From NCBI GenBank assembly GCA_032209605.1, contig JASFXZ010000001.1:32678619-32742618 (forward strand): a stretch of 64,000 nt of DNA, read 5' to 3'. The translations under genes were made by a program, and so were the position numbers. Each line of letters starts with the position of its first letter. Within the stretch, counting starts at the first letter, position 1. The notes under the pieces were generated by a model. That model was not told the origin of the DNA. It searched no databases and saw only the letters and a list, made by a program, of their open reading frames with translations. Of the stretch, positions 23,711-37,039 are shown in pieces. The stretch comes from Mactromeris polynyma (taxonomy: Eukaryota > Mollusca > Bivalvia > Venerida > Mactridae).

Positions 23711-25272
23711 AATAAGATTTGATGAATTTTAATTTTTAAGATCCTAACAACTTGTACTTTCCACGTCATCCTTTGCACTGCTGATAATTAGCCGAGTTAC
23801 TTAACTGGTGGAAAAGATCTGCTGGCAAGACGGTTTAAGTAAGATTTGCACGACATAAAATCACTCCCTTAAACAGTGCGAAATCGTTTTCCTCATTGCA
23901 AAATTCTGAGGTACATTAGCAATACCAACAAAGGCAACCCACACACTGGAAGTAACAAGAATTTATGAAAGAGAACACTGGTATAACATTGAAGCAAAAA
24001 GTACAGGAGAGAGGTCTTGGTAAGCCGATACAGTAATATTTTACACAATACATACTGGTACAGTAATCTAATTATGTTTCTGGATTCTCAACAATTAGTT
24101 CTTCGGAAGTATGCGAAATGAAACAAAGGATGAATTGTCTGCGAAATCTTATGAAGGTCATTTGAACACAAACAATATACACATACACCCATACACCAGG
24201 AAGGCGTTGACTACAACGCGTCATATTACAAACCATGTTAACTTTGTGGGGTACAGAACAATTAAGTTAATGGAATGTTTCCTAGAACGGTAATCCTGAA
24301 CGGCTTACTCGTATAACATTTCGTTTATAGGACATTATAATTAGTCTTCAGTTACTTCTATTGTTGGTTTTAGTGCCTACTGGCATTTAATTCAAAGTAG
24401 TTTTAAATGTTTTTATTTTTTTACAAGAGGCGAAGCGCGATAATGCTCTTCATGCACTGATAGTTATTCATTTTTTGGCAACAAGAGGTTTAAACTTCCA
24501 ATGGTTAAATCATTTGGTAAACAATCTTTCGCCTACAATGGTTGTTCTCCTTTGAATAGCACATAACAGACAATTAGGCCACTGAATAGTTCGATGGGTC
24601 ATTGTACTTGCCATGCGTGCTGTCAGAAACTCAGCGTCATTAGATCGACATGTTCACGTTGTTAGGCGTTTTCAAATCAGCATAATAGCTGAGCGAATTA
24701 CGCCTAAAAGGAAACGGATAATAAAAATAATACCTCACGCACACAGTACTACAACATGAATTTAAGATGCATTCATTGTCGTGAAAACATAATTCAATGT
24801 ATTATGTATAACACTGGCCGACCAGACAAATACGTATTCACATATCCAGTCTACGTCTTAAATGGTCGGAAACCATGAAGCTACGTACAAATATCTTAAT
24901 TTTACAGCTGAGCATGTTCATAAACACAAAACCATACAAATATAGATACAGAAGAAGAGACTGCAGTAATGAACACATCGTAAGAAGCAAATGATTCAAG
25001 TCGAGGATGATTGGCAGTACACCGTTTACGTGCGAGGTTAGTAAACTATAAAAACGTATTGAACCCCTAGCATTCATACTGGCCGTATCGACGCTGTAAA
25101 TATGTTCGGTTACTAAGTTTATATTCTTGTATCTCAGCATAATAATTACTACGCAATCAAGTGATGCTCCCTGTTCATTTCCATTTCCATTTTAGTTTTA
25201 CACCAAGAATCTATTGTTGGAGATCTTGTTGTGTTACCTCATGATCTGGGGCCTTATGTACAAACATGTTAA
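23711..25272. other. Non-coding, nothing recognised
   Basis: AT-rich. Open frames at 24111-24293 and 24838-25140 (minus) lack features. Just before the 22-bp array, 25249-25272 (ggggccttatgtac) resembles the end of the MITE at 7336. Confidence 0.5.
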
Positions 25273-26085
25273 GACTGACACCCAGACTAAAACAGACTGA
25301 CACCCAGACTAAAACAGACTGACACCCAGACTAAAACAGACTGACACCCAGACTAAAACAGACTGACACCCAGACTAAAACAGACTGACACCCAGACTAA
25401 AACAGACTAACACCCAGACTAAAACAGACTGACACTCAGACTAAAACAGACTGACACCCAGACTAAAACAGACTGACACCCAGACTAAAACAGACTGACA
25501 CCCAGACTAAAACAGACTGACACCCAGACTAAAACAGACTGACACTCAGACTAAAACAGACTGACACCCAGACTAAAACAGACTGACACCCAGACTAAAA
25601 CAGACTGACACCCAGACTAAAACAGACTGACACCCAGACTAAAACAGACTGACACCCAGACTAAAACAGACTGACACCCAGACTAAAACAGACTGACACC
25701 CAGACTAAAACAGACTGACACCCAGACTAAAACAGACTGACACCCAGACTAAAACAGACTGACACCCAGACTAAAACAGACTGACACCCAGACTAAAACA
25801 GACTGACACCCAGACTAAAACAGACTGACACCCAGACTAAAACAGACTGACACCCAGACTAAAACAGACTGACACCCAGACTAAAACAGACTGACACCCA
25901 GACTAAAACAGACTGACACCCAGACTAAAACAGACTGACACCCAGACTAAAACAGACTGACACCCAGACTAAAACAGACTGACACCCAGACTAAAACAGA
26001 CTGACACCCAGACTAAAACAGACTGACACCCAGACTAAAACAGACTGACACCCAGACTAAAACAGACTGACACCCAGACTAAAAC
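25273..26085. repeat. 22-bp tandem repeat, 37 copies
   Basis: About 37 units of 22 bp (gactgacacccagactaaaa plus ca) cover 813 bp. Only about three units carry substitutions (gactaacaccc once, gacactcag twice), so the array is young or strongly homogenised. There are no spacers, which excludes CRISPR. Confidence 0.97.
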
Positions 26086-26229
26086 TTTTAACTTTGCAAA
26101 AGTTACATTTACCAGCCTTACTTTTTCATTAGTTCTTAACGGATGCATTTTTTCTGTATAATTGGCGTACCCACTCTAAACTCCTACCAAACTTTATTAA
26201 AATATATACTGGTGTAACAACTATGCGTT

Positions 26230-26470
26230 AAAAGAACATTTGAGTGCCGCTGTACGATTTCGAACCTCTTCTTTAAGTGACGTCATTTCCAGAAAACTTC
26301 ACATGTGACTTCACTACATACTGACAGTAAGCAATATGAAAACGAAGTGACCATATGAAGATAATATTGTTTGCTGCTTGAAAATAGTGACATCACATGT
26401 TGCGTTTTGCTGGAAATTACGTCTCTTACAGAAGACGTTGGAAGTCGTACAGCGGCGCTCAAATGAATAA
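26230..26470. mobile_element. Foldback element (about 80-bp inverted repeat)
   Basis: The left arm (about 26234-26312, with gagtgccgctgtacgatttc and gacgtcatttccag) is the inverse of the right arm (about 26386-26465, with gaagtcgtacagcggcgctc and ctggaaattacgt). The arms are about 80% alike by eye and separated by about 75 bp of unrelated sequence. This is the structure of a foldback MITE or a long hairpin transcript source. Overlapping minus-strand frames (26283-26543, 26314-26637) are by-products. Confidence 0.65.
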
Positions 26471-29400
26471 GGCCATGGAAAACCCGATGAAAATGTACCT
26501 GAACTAAGAGTTCTTTCACCGTGTTCCGAGTCAATTTGATCACGAAGTACGTTCATATTGAAATTCATACTGAATGTAGTGAATTCAGTTATAATTCTCA
26601 CCGTTAAAGTGAACAAAACGTTTTCGTCGGAGTGCATTTATTTTAGTTTTTTTATCGTGTGTATTATGTGATGCGATAACGTATCAAAGTAGCATGTCTA
26701 AGAGAAACACAATGCATTATTCTGGCAATAAATCGGTGAATGAACGGCATGAAAAATAAGACTGCAATTTGTATAGTAACAATAATGGTATGATAAGCAA
26801 GAGGTTGTGCATATAGGATTTAAGAGGACAGAATAAATTCAACCAGGAACGTTGCAGAAATAACTGGTATTTTTCGAACCTGGCGAAAAGAGATGTTTGT
26901 AATTCACCTTAAGACGTTCGTATACTGTTTGTTAATTTCACTTGACTCACGTCGTTATATGACTGAAATATTTCGTACATAATTATCAAATTGTGACAAA
27001 ATATTGAACAGAACCTTAAGTTGTTGATCAAATCTTTATACTACGCTATGGGCAATGCTTTTTCCAATCGAAGCCTTTGCTTAAAATCCTTCGTAACACC
27101 TCTCTTGTTCCTAAAGGTTAAGTCGGAATTACAACTGTTTTAAATAAACGAATTAATCCAAATTTACGGTTATGTCAATTTTCACACTATTATCAGAACA
27201 TGATCCATGGTTATAAACAGGCGGATGAGGCTCAACCTTGAGGCAATCCTTGAAATTTATATGTGATTGAAACCTTGGTTTTACTACACAACGTCACGCA
27301 CATGCTAAGAAACATAGACTCGGTAAATGGTAAATAAATGGTTTATTGGTAAACAATTCAAATTTCTGAGAGATATAGACGAATTAGACAACTCTGAATA
27401 AACTCATACATATAAATATTTAGACAAATGCATGAAATTTAAGTACAAAAAATGAGGTTTTTGTAATGATTTACTAATCAATGTTTAAATTAGAGAGATC
27501 GTTCAATGTCTGGCATTATTGAAATGTGCGTACTTGTTAGTAAGGCATTTTTTAATAAGTTTTCAATTGATTTCCTGGACACAAAATAATCATCATACAA
27601 TTAATATCTATGAGAAAAAATGTTCAAACGGTTGTGCAGCCAGAGAGCTGACACACTACATGCTTTTTATATTATCGTGGGTTCCCACATTCTGTACAAG
27701 TACGCTATAAACATTCCCTTTCTAATTTGTACTGTAACTAAAATGTTTAAATTTAATTAATTTGAAGTCGATTCTAGAAGAAGTTCAATGCTTAATTAAA
27801 TATTTAGTTAAGCAGTTTGGCAATTAGCAAAAAAATGTCTCATTTGAGTTCACAAGCAAATTAACAGAATTGTTCAACACGAGTTACTCTCGCTTGTAAC
27901 CAGCATTTTCTGTTTTTGTCATGTTTACGACTGATTGAAGCAAAAAAAAGTAGAGATACACTTTGTGAAGAAAGTGTCAACAGGGCTGTCACAATACGCC
28001 TGAAACGTACTATGATATAATGCATTAACAATATATCGCAATACCACGATATATTGCTTCATTAACATATGATATGTCATTAGACATTTTCTTAAATTGA
28101 TCATTTTATTTTTTAACTAGAAACTCAAATGCGTTGCAAAAAGTAAACCGTATGAACAAAATATCGCTAACATTTTTGTTCCTTTAGTTTTTTATACGCC
28201 GTCCCCATTATTTTTTTCATTTGATACCCCGGTTATGTGGTTTGGGGAGGCATTGTAGTGCGAGTATATTCCTCCCTATTTTACCCATGTTACAGGAATG
28301 AGCAAGTTATGGTTTAAAACAGCACGCAAATCGACTGATTTGCTTTCTAATGTTTCAAATTGGTTCAATGCATATCATGTTTGTGTTAAAGACTAGGAAA
28401 TGAAAAATATCTGACTTCGTATACGCGTATATTTATTATATGAACAAAGGGACCATAAAATTATGTCTGTATCCCCCGAGGACCTTCTAGTCCCCTGTTT
28501 TGATGTGCTAAAGAACAGAATTAGGATTTGTATGTAATATTTAATTTGCTTTAGGATAGCAATTTTCGTTACTGCGTGGTAGATTTGAAATGTTGATAGA
28601 TATCAGAGACAACAGATTTATCCACAAACAGTGCTATATTAGAAAGCAATTGGTGCAGTGTTGACGTAATCAATGTCAACTGTGTGATTTAGTGTAATGT
28701 AAAAGCGTGTTTGGGTGTCAATCAAGTTAATTCTGAATAAGAAATAAAATCCACTGTGTTAATACTTCAAGCATCTAGATTTGTATAAAGTACGGCACTG
28801 ATTACAGTTCTAGTCCTGGTAATATTGAAGTTATGTCATGTTTTATGAAATTTCGATTAAATTGCAGAGTTTCTAGATTTTCTCCAGGGAGAGGGATTTT
28901 ACAATTGGGCATATTTGACGGACAGGTTCTTTTTCTTTAAAATAAGTGCAGATATGTTTACGGCAAAAGGCAGTATATACACACACATACAAAGTACACC
29001 CTTCCCAGTGAAGCACAACGAGACATGTGTATAAGGATAAGGGTGAAGAAATGCAAGACAAAGGACAAGACGCGAACAGTTTAGGCGAAATAGGAGTAGC
29101 GTATTTTTCCGTAATATCTTCATTTTTGTCCACAATATTCTAGTATTAAAGTATATCATAAAACATAGTTATTCCAAATAAATTTCAGAAGATTCAAGAT
29201 CGAAGCAAAGTGCAGTAAATTTTATATTGTCGACCGGTTAGTTTTAAATACCTAGTTTTTCACTCAATGTCTGCCAATGTTTTTGATTGAATCAGACATG
29301 TACACATAAATCGGTGACGTCTAGTCACATGATGACAGTTTAAAAAAAGATTAGTTGTAGTTGTTGTGACGTCAGCAAGGATTGGGTTTAGACCCTGTGC

Positions 29401-29842
29401 TAAAATAAAATTAGTTTTCAGAATCAGGGTCAAAATCAAACATAGTTTCTTTCAAACTTTGAAATATTTGCTATGTAATGATAAATCTTCTTACACATTG
29501 TGACTGGTATGAATATTTGACATATTTTCTAAGAATTAAACTCAGATTTCATGTCTACACTAAGTACATTTCAAAACGCACACTTTCGAACAGACGAGTT
29601 TTATATGTAATTAAAATGTGAATATAATTTATGTTCTGTGATTCGAGTTTATAGACGCCATACTTTGAATCTACGGTTGAAAACTGGAACAATTCAAGGT
29701 CGTTAAATATGCTCTACACGTGACCTTCATAAACACGTTTAGCACGTTGTGACAATGTGCACGAAATAATCGAGGTAATTGTGGCGGTCTTTTGAATGAC
29801 AGTGTATAAATACACAGTAAAAATACAATTCGTGTGTCATTA
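26471..29842. other. Non-coding, nothing recognised
   Basis: 3.4 kb of AT-rich sequence. Small open frames (27519-27710; 28873-29133 and 28899-29159, minus) are unconvincing. At 29388-29500 there is a diverged relative of the 7336-7776 element. An alternating CA/TA stretch lies near 28970-28990. Confidence 0.5.
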
Positions 29843-30663
29843 TGCCAAGACTTAGTAACGATACCGAAAACAAGCCATTGGAATGTTCCTTCTGCGTAAT
29901 AAAAAAACAGTCATATTTTGTTTTATTAAGTTCGTTTCTTTTTTAGGCGCAGTATACATCCAAACACAGTGCGAAGCCGTCTACGAGCTGCAGGTTTGAA
30001 GGCAAGACGGTCCCAGATGGCACAGCGACTGACAGCTCGTCATCGACGGGATAGACATTTTTCGGTTTAACAGACGGCAGTTGGGAGCTGTCCTGTTTGC
30101 AGACGAATCTAGGATTCATCCGAGCCGCGCAGACGGCCGAAAGCAGGTGTGGCGACGCAGGCACGAGCGATATACAGATGCGTGTACTATATACTTTAAC
30201 ACGTGGGGTGGGGGTTCTGTCCATTTCTGGCCAGGCGTTACACAGTTTCACAAAACTCCATTGGTAATTTTTGACAGAAATGTGAACGCAAATCTCTATA
30301 TAAACAATGTATTGGCACAAGTGGTCGTGCCATCTTTTAACAGAACTTTCCAGGGGGGTGTGGCATTTTGCAACATGATGGTGCCAGACCAAACACGGCC
30401 GTTGCGACACGTAACTTTCTGCAACAATACGACATTCTTGTACTGGATTGGCCGGCGTTATCATCGGACATGACACCAAAAGAGCATGTTTGAGACATGC
30501 TCAAACGACGTGTTTATGGCCGTGAAAATCTCCCGGAAAATGTCGCTGAACTCCGCGAGGCATTGTTGGAAGAGTGGAACAATATCTCACAGAAGTGCAT
30601 CGCATCAAAGGTTTTATCTATGCGTCAAAGATGGCATGATTTGATTGCTGCTCGAGGAGGCTA
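29843..30663 (+). pseudogene. Broken Tc1-like transposase
   Basis: This plus-strand relic belongs to a different Tc1-like lineage from the minus-strand pair. It opens MPRLSNDTENK at 29843. The body reads an HTH/linker block (HPNTVRSRLRAAGLKARR, from about 29957), the first catalytic block ADESRIHPSRADGRKQVWRR (about 30099-30158), WGGGSVHFW, a QHDGARPNTA block holding the second Asp (about 30368), LDWPALSSDMTPKEH with the last acidic residue (about 30440-30485), and a tail LREALLEEWNNIS ending RGG-stop at about 30663. It is dead: most of the first helix-turn-helix is missing, the frame shifts near 30058 and again near 30367, and a TGA follows KEHV at about 30489. Terminal repeats were not identified. 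Confidence 0.85.
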
Positions 30664-31724
30664 AACACGATACTAATGATGTGAATTTTTATTTACTGAC
30701 TGTGTGACTTCATGCATTTGTTTATTAATGAACTGTTGATTGGATGTTCATGATGTTTTTCACATTTGCTCATTGAAGGTTAAATGTACACTTTAGCGGC
30801 GTTTGGTTGTGATATTATTTATACGTTTGTAGATATTCGATAAAATCCAAAGTGTACGCTTTTAAATGTACTCAGTTATGAATAAAAAGATGGTGATTAA
30901 TAACTTAAGACCGATTCTTAAATGGTGTAATAATAAGTATAATAATTAATTTCTTTAACAAACAGGTTAATGTTATGAATGATTTCACTATGTTTATAAA
31001 AAATATAATTACAATATATATAGTTGTGTGCTAAATTTCTTGTATAACGTATTACACTGCTTTATAAAAATTAATTTAATCAGGTATTCCTTTGTGAACA
31101 CCTGGCCAGATGATTAATTTGCGCACGTGGAAAGTCACGACATCACTTTGGCAATTTACGGCATCCGTGACAAGGTCAAACATGACGTAGTTTGTAACCA
31201 AAACTAGTGATAACCACCAACAAACGAGTGTTAAACATTGCAATTATAGGTTGCAATTATTGCGGTTTTAATGGATAGAATTACCCTTACTGGCTCTTTA
31301 AGTTCACCATAAAAAAAGTTTAAAAAAAAACACGCCTACATGTCTTAACATTTTTTTTCTCAAATTAATTTTGAACAGGCCGATAACGATGCATTGATCA
31401 TTTATTTCATGACTTATTCATTTCATTTTTATTACTTTTACCAGTGATTTTGAACGTTAATGTATCTTACAGAATCATATTTAATAAAATTATAAGATTA
31501 TACTGATCACATTTATAAAACATCTGTTTTCTAATTTCAAATATTACAATATCATGTTTCATAATTTGATGCAAAACACTGTATATTGGCTATATCCAAA
31601 TATCAATCTACATTTACATGTAAAACTATCGTTGTCATCATCAAGATTTTAACGACCTTGTTGAAATGTGTTCGTACGATGTCGTTCGGTGATTTCGGCA
31701 CTGCCTTAACAAAATTTGAAAATA
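30664..31724. other. Non-coding, nothing recognised
   Basis: AT-rich. About 30664-30800 may be the 3' flank of the Tc1-like relic. 30893-30925 resembles 7518-7550. Confidence 0.45.
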
Positions 31725-31891
31725 CAGTAAAATCTCACTTAAAGATCACCACAATAATAGGACCACCTCGAAATTAAGACCACAATAGTCTAGCCCATTA
31801 TCACTGTTTTGCTCTTTATTCAACTTCAATATTAGGACCACCTCAAACAGAAGACCAGTTTTCAAGGGTCCCAAAGGATGAGGTTTTACTG
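31725..31891. mobile_element. pogo-like MITE (family B)
   Basis: The left end cagtaaaatctcacttaaag and right end gaggttttactg are inverted repeats flanked by TA (31723-31724 and 31892-31893). The interior has repeated 'aggaccacct' words. It is the same family as 53150-53327 in expansin intron 4. It is 167 bp and non-coding. Confidence 0.8.
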
Positions 31892-31893
31892 TA

Positions 31894-32820
31894 CCTTTGA
31901 TTAGACTCTAAAAATTGTACAAAATACAACGCAAAATATGACTTTGATACATGATACACATACAAATACATACAAAATACAGTATAATCAATACCACGTA
32001 TATAACAACGTAGCCCCGCATATGTGTCTCTGTACTCCGACTTTTACACGCGTCTTCGGTACAGTGACGGTATAGAGATGTGACGTCCGTGTCTGGACTA
32101 ATAACAACGTACATGTGTATGTACATAAACGATCTATAATATTATAATTCAACGGAATTCAACAAAACAATATCATATTAAGTTGTATATTTTTTTCTAT
32201 ATAAAATCTTGTAGGCCATATGACCGATGAAGATCAGCAGAACATGAGAAGGCAAGTCGTATTAACACAAATTAAAACAATAATTCAGTTTACGGACAAG
32301 ATAGTATGTTTTGGCTTAAAATATAACAACATCGCGTAAATATTTCTTAATTTTGGAGACATTTAAATGACACAAATAATTGCATGCCACAGAGCCAATG
32401 TATTTCTAAATTGACAGAATTGTAAAAAAAATCGCTTTAAGCGTGCTTGGTTTTTACATGAGTCCGAGATAGAACACCATTTGACAGCTTTTTCAAGCCG
32501 ACTGGTAAATTGCTCTAGTGATATGACAAAATCGTTCAGAATTAAAAACACTCAAATCCCAAATCATAAAAAATATTTGTCTTTTTCTCGCTTAAACTTT
32601 ATGACTAACACGTTTTGGCATCCAATTTCTCAGTTGTCAAGTGTCCGGAGTGCCTAGAATGTTACGTCAAAACGCCTGTCAACTGATAAATGGTAGCCTG
32701 AAACGGTTTGAAACATTGGCTTTATGAATCGTTGACAACGCTCATGATAGGCTAACTTTATCATTGATGTGTTTTTATGTTCAATGCTATTGAAACATTC
32801 CTTTTAATTGGTGCAAACCG
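31894..32820. other. Non-coding, nothing recognised
   Basis: Open frames at 31908-32126 and 32363-32551 (both minus) have no recognisable features. Confidence 0.5.
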
Positions 32821-33010
32821 ACAGGCCGGTTCAGTGGTACAGCATTCACCTCCAATGTGGACAGTCGCGGAATTGAACCCCGGCCCAAACGTATCAAAGT
32901 CGTTTCTGAAAACGATACTAATGGCTCCCTTGCTAACAACCGATATTATAATGATAGTACTAAGACTGGATGGTCTGGTATCAGATAAATGTGGGTGGCA
33001 GGGTATGAGA
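32821..33010 (+). mobile_element. tRNA-derived SINE-like sequence
   Basis: The first 70 bases are tRNA-like: A-box-like ggccggttcagtggtaca, an anticodon arm TTCAC/GTGGA around ctccaat, and a degenerate B box gaattgaacccc. A body follows (gtttctgaaaacgatacta, then gggtggcagggtatgag) directly abutting the LINE end at 33031. Without a second copy or target-site duplication, the class is tentative. Confidence 0.4.
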
Positions 33011-33023
33011 TAATGTCGTGTTT

Positions 33024-34195
33024 GTGACGTTAGATAGATAGATAGATAGATAGATTTTATTCAGTATTGGTTGCACAAACATGGAAATTTAAAAACAACA
33101 TGTATAATAAAACAATTGAGATACATACATGTGAATTTGTAAACAACCATGACAAGCATACCAACACTAAGGATTACACAAAAAAGAGAGAACTCTTATT
33201 TCCATTGTGGTCCTTTAGTGTTGGTGGCATGACATAGAGAGGCATCTCTAATAATGAGAATAATAATAATAATAATAAATTGCACAAATGTATCAGGTAT
33301 AGTCTTAGGGTGGTATCACAGTTATTCTACTACAGGGTGCTAAGTTTAATATTACATGTAAATGTATCTACAATCAATATCACAGATTTTAAATAAATTA
33401 AAAAACATGTTTAAGTGAAACAGGTTCCAATACTGAAATGCATTAATGTGAATAAACAAGTAGCTAAATGAATAAATAAATAAATATATAAAAATAAATT
33501 AATTAAATTCTTAATAAAATAGATTCATTTAATGGATAAATAATATAAATAAAATAAATAAATAGTTAAATCACTTTAAGATTCTAAATTGTCTAAAAAA
33601 TGTGTTTTTACTTTAGTTTTAAAATCAGCCAACTTTTCCGTGTGTGCTATACTAGCAGGCAATTGATTCCAAAGGGTTATACCAGAAAAGAAAAAGGATT
33701 TAGACCCAAAACCTTTGACCTTTGGCACCGCAAACCCCCCCTGTCCACTCAGTCTAGTTTTATAGGAATGTATAGAGTCTTGAGATATAAAATGGTCTAC
33801 CATATAGTCTGGGGCTAAGTTGTTTTTAATTCTAAAAACATGACACAGAATAATTTGGTGTACACGTTTATTGACTGGTAACCAATTAAGGGATTTGAAA
33901 TGGACATGACCTATGTGTGACCTTGCATCAAGGTCAAGCACAAACCTGATTAACTTATTTTGGGTGGTTTGGAGTTTGGATTTAAGGGACTGGGTCAGAC
34001 TATTATACCATATAGAACAGGCATAGTCAAAATGACATTGGATAAGGGCCATAACCAGGAGTTTCTTGGTGTGTTGGGTAAGGTAACCTTTTTTACGATA
34101 TAAATATTTTAACCTTGCATTAGCCCTTTTAAGTATAGAGCGGGCCATGAAATCAAATGATAATGTCTGATCAATAGTTGCACCAAGATATTTGC
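33024..34195 (-). pseudogene. 5'-truncated LINE, reverse transcriptase C-terminal part
   Basis: A minus-strand frame at 33576-34148 encodes 190 residues typical of the end of reverse transcriptase in CR1/L2/Jockey-like LINEs (RSILKRANARLKYLYRKKG, HFDYACSIWYNSL, then a tail with FFFSGITLWNQLPASI and KTKVKTHFLDNL). The frame continues upstream to about 34195 with YLGATIDQTLSFDF, a motif just C-terminal to the polymerase core. The 3' UTR runs down to a (TAGA)6 tail at 33031-33054; short microsatellite tails are usual in CR1-like elements. The endonuclease and catalytic palm are absent. The surviving part is uninterrupted, suggesting fairly recent 5'-truncated insertion. Confidence 0.85.
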
Positions 34196-35784
34196 TTCAC
34201 CAAGTGGCTGCAGTACCATTCCAGTGCGCTTTTTAACTAATGCTGTTGATGCACAGTAAAACAACATTCATTCATTCATAAAATAGTTCAAACCAATCAC
34301 TCAAAAAGTACTTGAAGATAAAATAGTTCGGTTATGCTATTTATTGCATGATAGTCAATTCTAAAAGGCTGATTAATTTTCCTTGCATCAAAGAATGAAT
34401 GAATAAAGAATAGTACGTTTGAATATATGAACCTCCAAACCTCCATCGACATGGAATTGAAAGATACGAATATTTCGACTCGGACAATTTTGAATTGATA
34501 GTATGTATGTGAACTTGATGTACATTTGATAAAGCGGTTATGGTTGTTGTTTGTTTGCCTGAAAGAGAATGGGGAATGGTAGAAACAAGACACACCAAGA
34601 AGTTGGAAAAAATTGTCAGTTGTTTTCGTCTCCTAATACGAAATAATATCGCTTCCTTTGTTTGGTGGCTTTCGTTCTTAAAGATAAATGTCATCAAGCC
34701 CTTTGGTTGGAATGCGTGAAAAGCATTAAAACTGCGCCTCCATATATGTCTATATTCGTGACAATGAAACACAATTAAAAGCGAATGCGAACTGTTAAAT
34801 AATGTTAATGTTAAAATATTTATATGCAACATTTATTTTATCACATGTCCGTATCTCAGACGTTCATTCTGTAACCATGCATTCATACAATCGATCAACT
34901 GATTGTCATCTATAAATCTAAATGTTGCTTTGAACTCTCTGTGAAGATAAAGCATTTTTTATTATCAGTGAATGAATGATAGTGGCAATTAATGCATACC
35001 AATGCTGTTTGCAGTATAGCTACCGGTGCAATTGTGCATTACAATTAATAGGACATTCTCATTTCCTCGTACCACCATTACACAGTTCAATCAATGATAT
35101 TTTTCCTATCCATAACTTGTGTTCATCTCTAAGTCGAGTTTGGGGCCATTGGAATAATTTAAGAATCACACTTCCGTTTGTAGCGCGTTGAGTCGTAAAA
35201 TCATCGGATAGTGGAATATTTGTCGGTGACCTGAGTGACAATGCATATCAAATATTGCGATCCTTTTTGGTATTGTTTTACCGATGGCTAAAGGCCAATA
35301 TTTGTACAATAGTTTAGCAAGAGGTCGAGAAGGTGATGCTGGTTTGGTGCTGGTGTTTCGTCATCAAAACGGAATACCAAAATAATAAATCACATACAGA
35401 AATGAACGGGGTTGTAAATTAATATCAATTTATATGAGGAGTGTAGAACAAAAAGGTCACATTCATAAAGCATCGTCTCCCAGTACAGATCTCTGGGGTA
35501 AGAAATAAAATCAATAATCGTGTCTCGTTCTCCCATTCCAAGCCTTTCACAAAAATATTGTCTCGATTATGTATCAGTAACCAGCCGCCGGAAGAATAAC
35601 GCAGTTATTGGAAAACACTTTGGAACAGCGTACTTCAAATTGAAATGTTAACGAAGTGTTTAAACTGATTGATAATCGTTTTATCTTACCCCGAATGCCA
35701 AATTTAGGTTCCTGCAGCATAAAAGTCACACGAGTGAATGTTATTCAACCTTGTATAGTGTGTATACTCGTGAAAAATGTCAAA
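34196..35784. other. Non-coding, nothing recognised
   Basis: Short attc/gaat microsatellite-like runs at 34267-34280 and 34389-34400. Open frames at 34297-34593, 34341-34832 (minus) and 34976-35191 have no features. Confidence 0.5.
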
Positions 35785-36064
35785 TAGAGAAAATAGGTTG
35801 GTGACGTGTATGGAGAAATAGAGAATAACAGGTTGGTGACGTGTATGGAGAAATAGAGAATAACAGGTTGGTGACGTGTATGGAGAAATATAGAATAACA
35901 GGTTGGTGACGTGTATGGAGAAATAGAGAATAACAGGTTGGTGACGTGGATGGAGAAATAGAGAATAACAGGTTGGTGACGTGTATGGAGAAATAGAGAA
36001 TAACAGGTTGGTGACTAGGATGGAGAAATAGAGATTAAAAGGTTGGTGACGTGGATGGAGAAAG
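35785..36064. repeat. 35-bp tandem repeat, 8 copies
   Basis: Eight units of 35 bp contain aaatagagaataacaggttg and gtgacgtgtatggag. The last units diverge (gtgactaggatgg, agattaaaagg). Confidence 0.95.
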
Positions 36065-37039
36065 TTTATCAGGCTAGGTGGAGGAATTTATCGCGTGAGC
36101 CGAAGGCGAACCCGACAAATACCGGAGCCGAGTCTGTGATGGGGAACATCTGATGAGCATTAATCAGTAACAAATGTAAGAATACGCAACTATTTAGAAA
36201 AAAGTCAACAATAAACATTACAATGCATTCATACACAATTTCCCACGGTTGTTTCAAATGGAAAGTGGTGCAGAACACCTGAACACTTATATTTATCTCA
36301 TGACCATATTAACGTTTTGGACATTTGAAACAGCACCACAAAACAAGGTTTTCATCTGTGCATTCAGTCTGACAGTTTCAGTTACGAGTGCAAATGTATT
36401 TTGCGGCACAATTGGGTGAACCCGAACAGGGATTCTAATATTGAGAAGATGGGAGGGGTACGTACTGCTATTGCTATTAATATATATTATTTCATGAGAA
36501 TCTCGTCCGCACAGATCATCCATGGTGAGTTCAAATGAAGATGGACTCAAATTTTCGATATGATGTTCTTCAAATCAGGCACCCTGTTATCGGATCGAAA
36601 TTACTGGATGCGACAGAATAATGTTTTAATTCTAAGTCAGGTCAAGCTTTGTAACTAACCATTTCATTAACACAATTTGTAAATTTTGAGAGAGACTGGT
36701 CATGTCTGATTTTACTACATATTGTCACAAACACATCAGTTTTCTATATCCGAAATTAAGAAATCCGAGGTTAATCAAACTATTTTATTTTTAAAATAAC
36801 ATAAGACCAAAATGGCGTCCACTGGCGGGTATGTTTTCGGTAGTAGAATATAAAAAACATCTGAAAATGTCAAAAATCCCCAACAAAGATGTTAAAACAT
36901 AACGACACTGGCCCATTAAGTCGATACTAAGGTGTCAGGTAGCCAATGGCTATGTTCAAAGATGATCAAAATCATGAACTCTAGTCATTTACTTGGTACA
37001 TAGTGTTGTTTTTGTTAACTGGTTGTATGTCTTTGTGCA
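36065..37039. other. Non-coding; one ambiguous open frame
   Basis: A minus-strand frame covers about 36293-36580 and has mixed, protein-like composition (RIPVRVHPIVPQNTFALVTE, then MKTLFCGAVSNVQN). It starts after a stop, has no ATG near its beginning and no matching neighbour exon, and I do not recognise it. It may be a pseudogene fragment. Confidence 0.3.

Noticed and set aside
17282..26085. CRISPR-like arrays (32-bp and 22-bp units)
   Set aside because: Units are head to tail with no unique spacers, and the surrounding DNA is animal.
30081..30473. 130-codon frame as an intact gene
   Set aside because: It is the middle of a Tc1-like transposase relic whose other parts lie in other frames.
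36293..36550. 85-codon minus-strand frame as a gene
   Set aside because: It begins without ATG after a stop, and no adjacent exon or domain was found; noted only as ambiguous.
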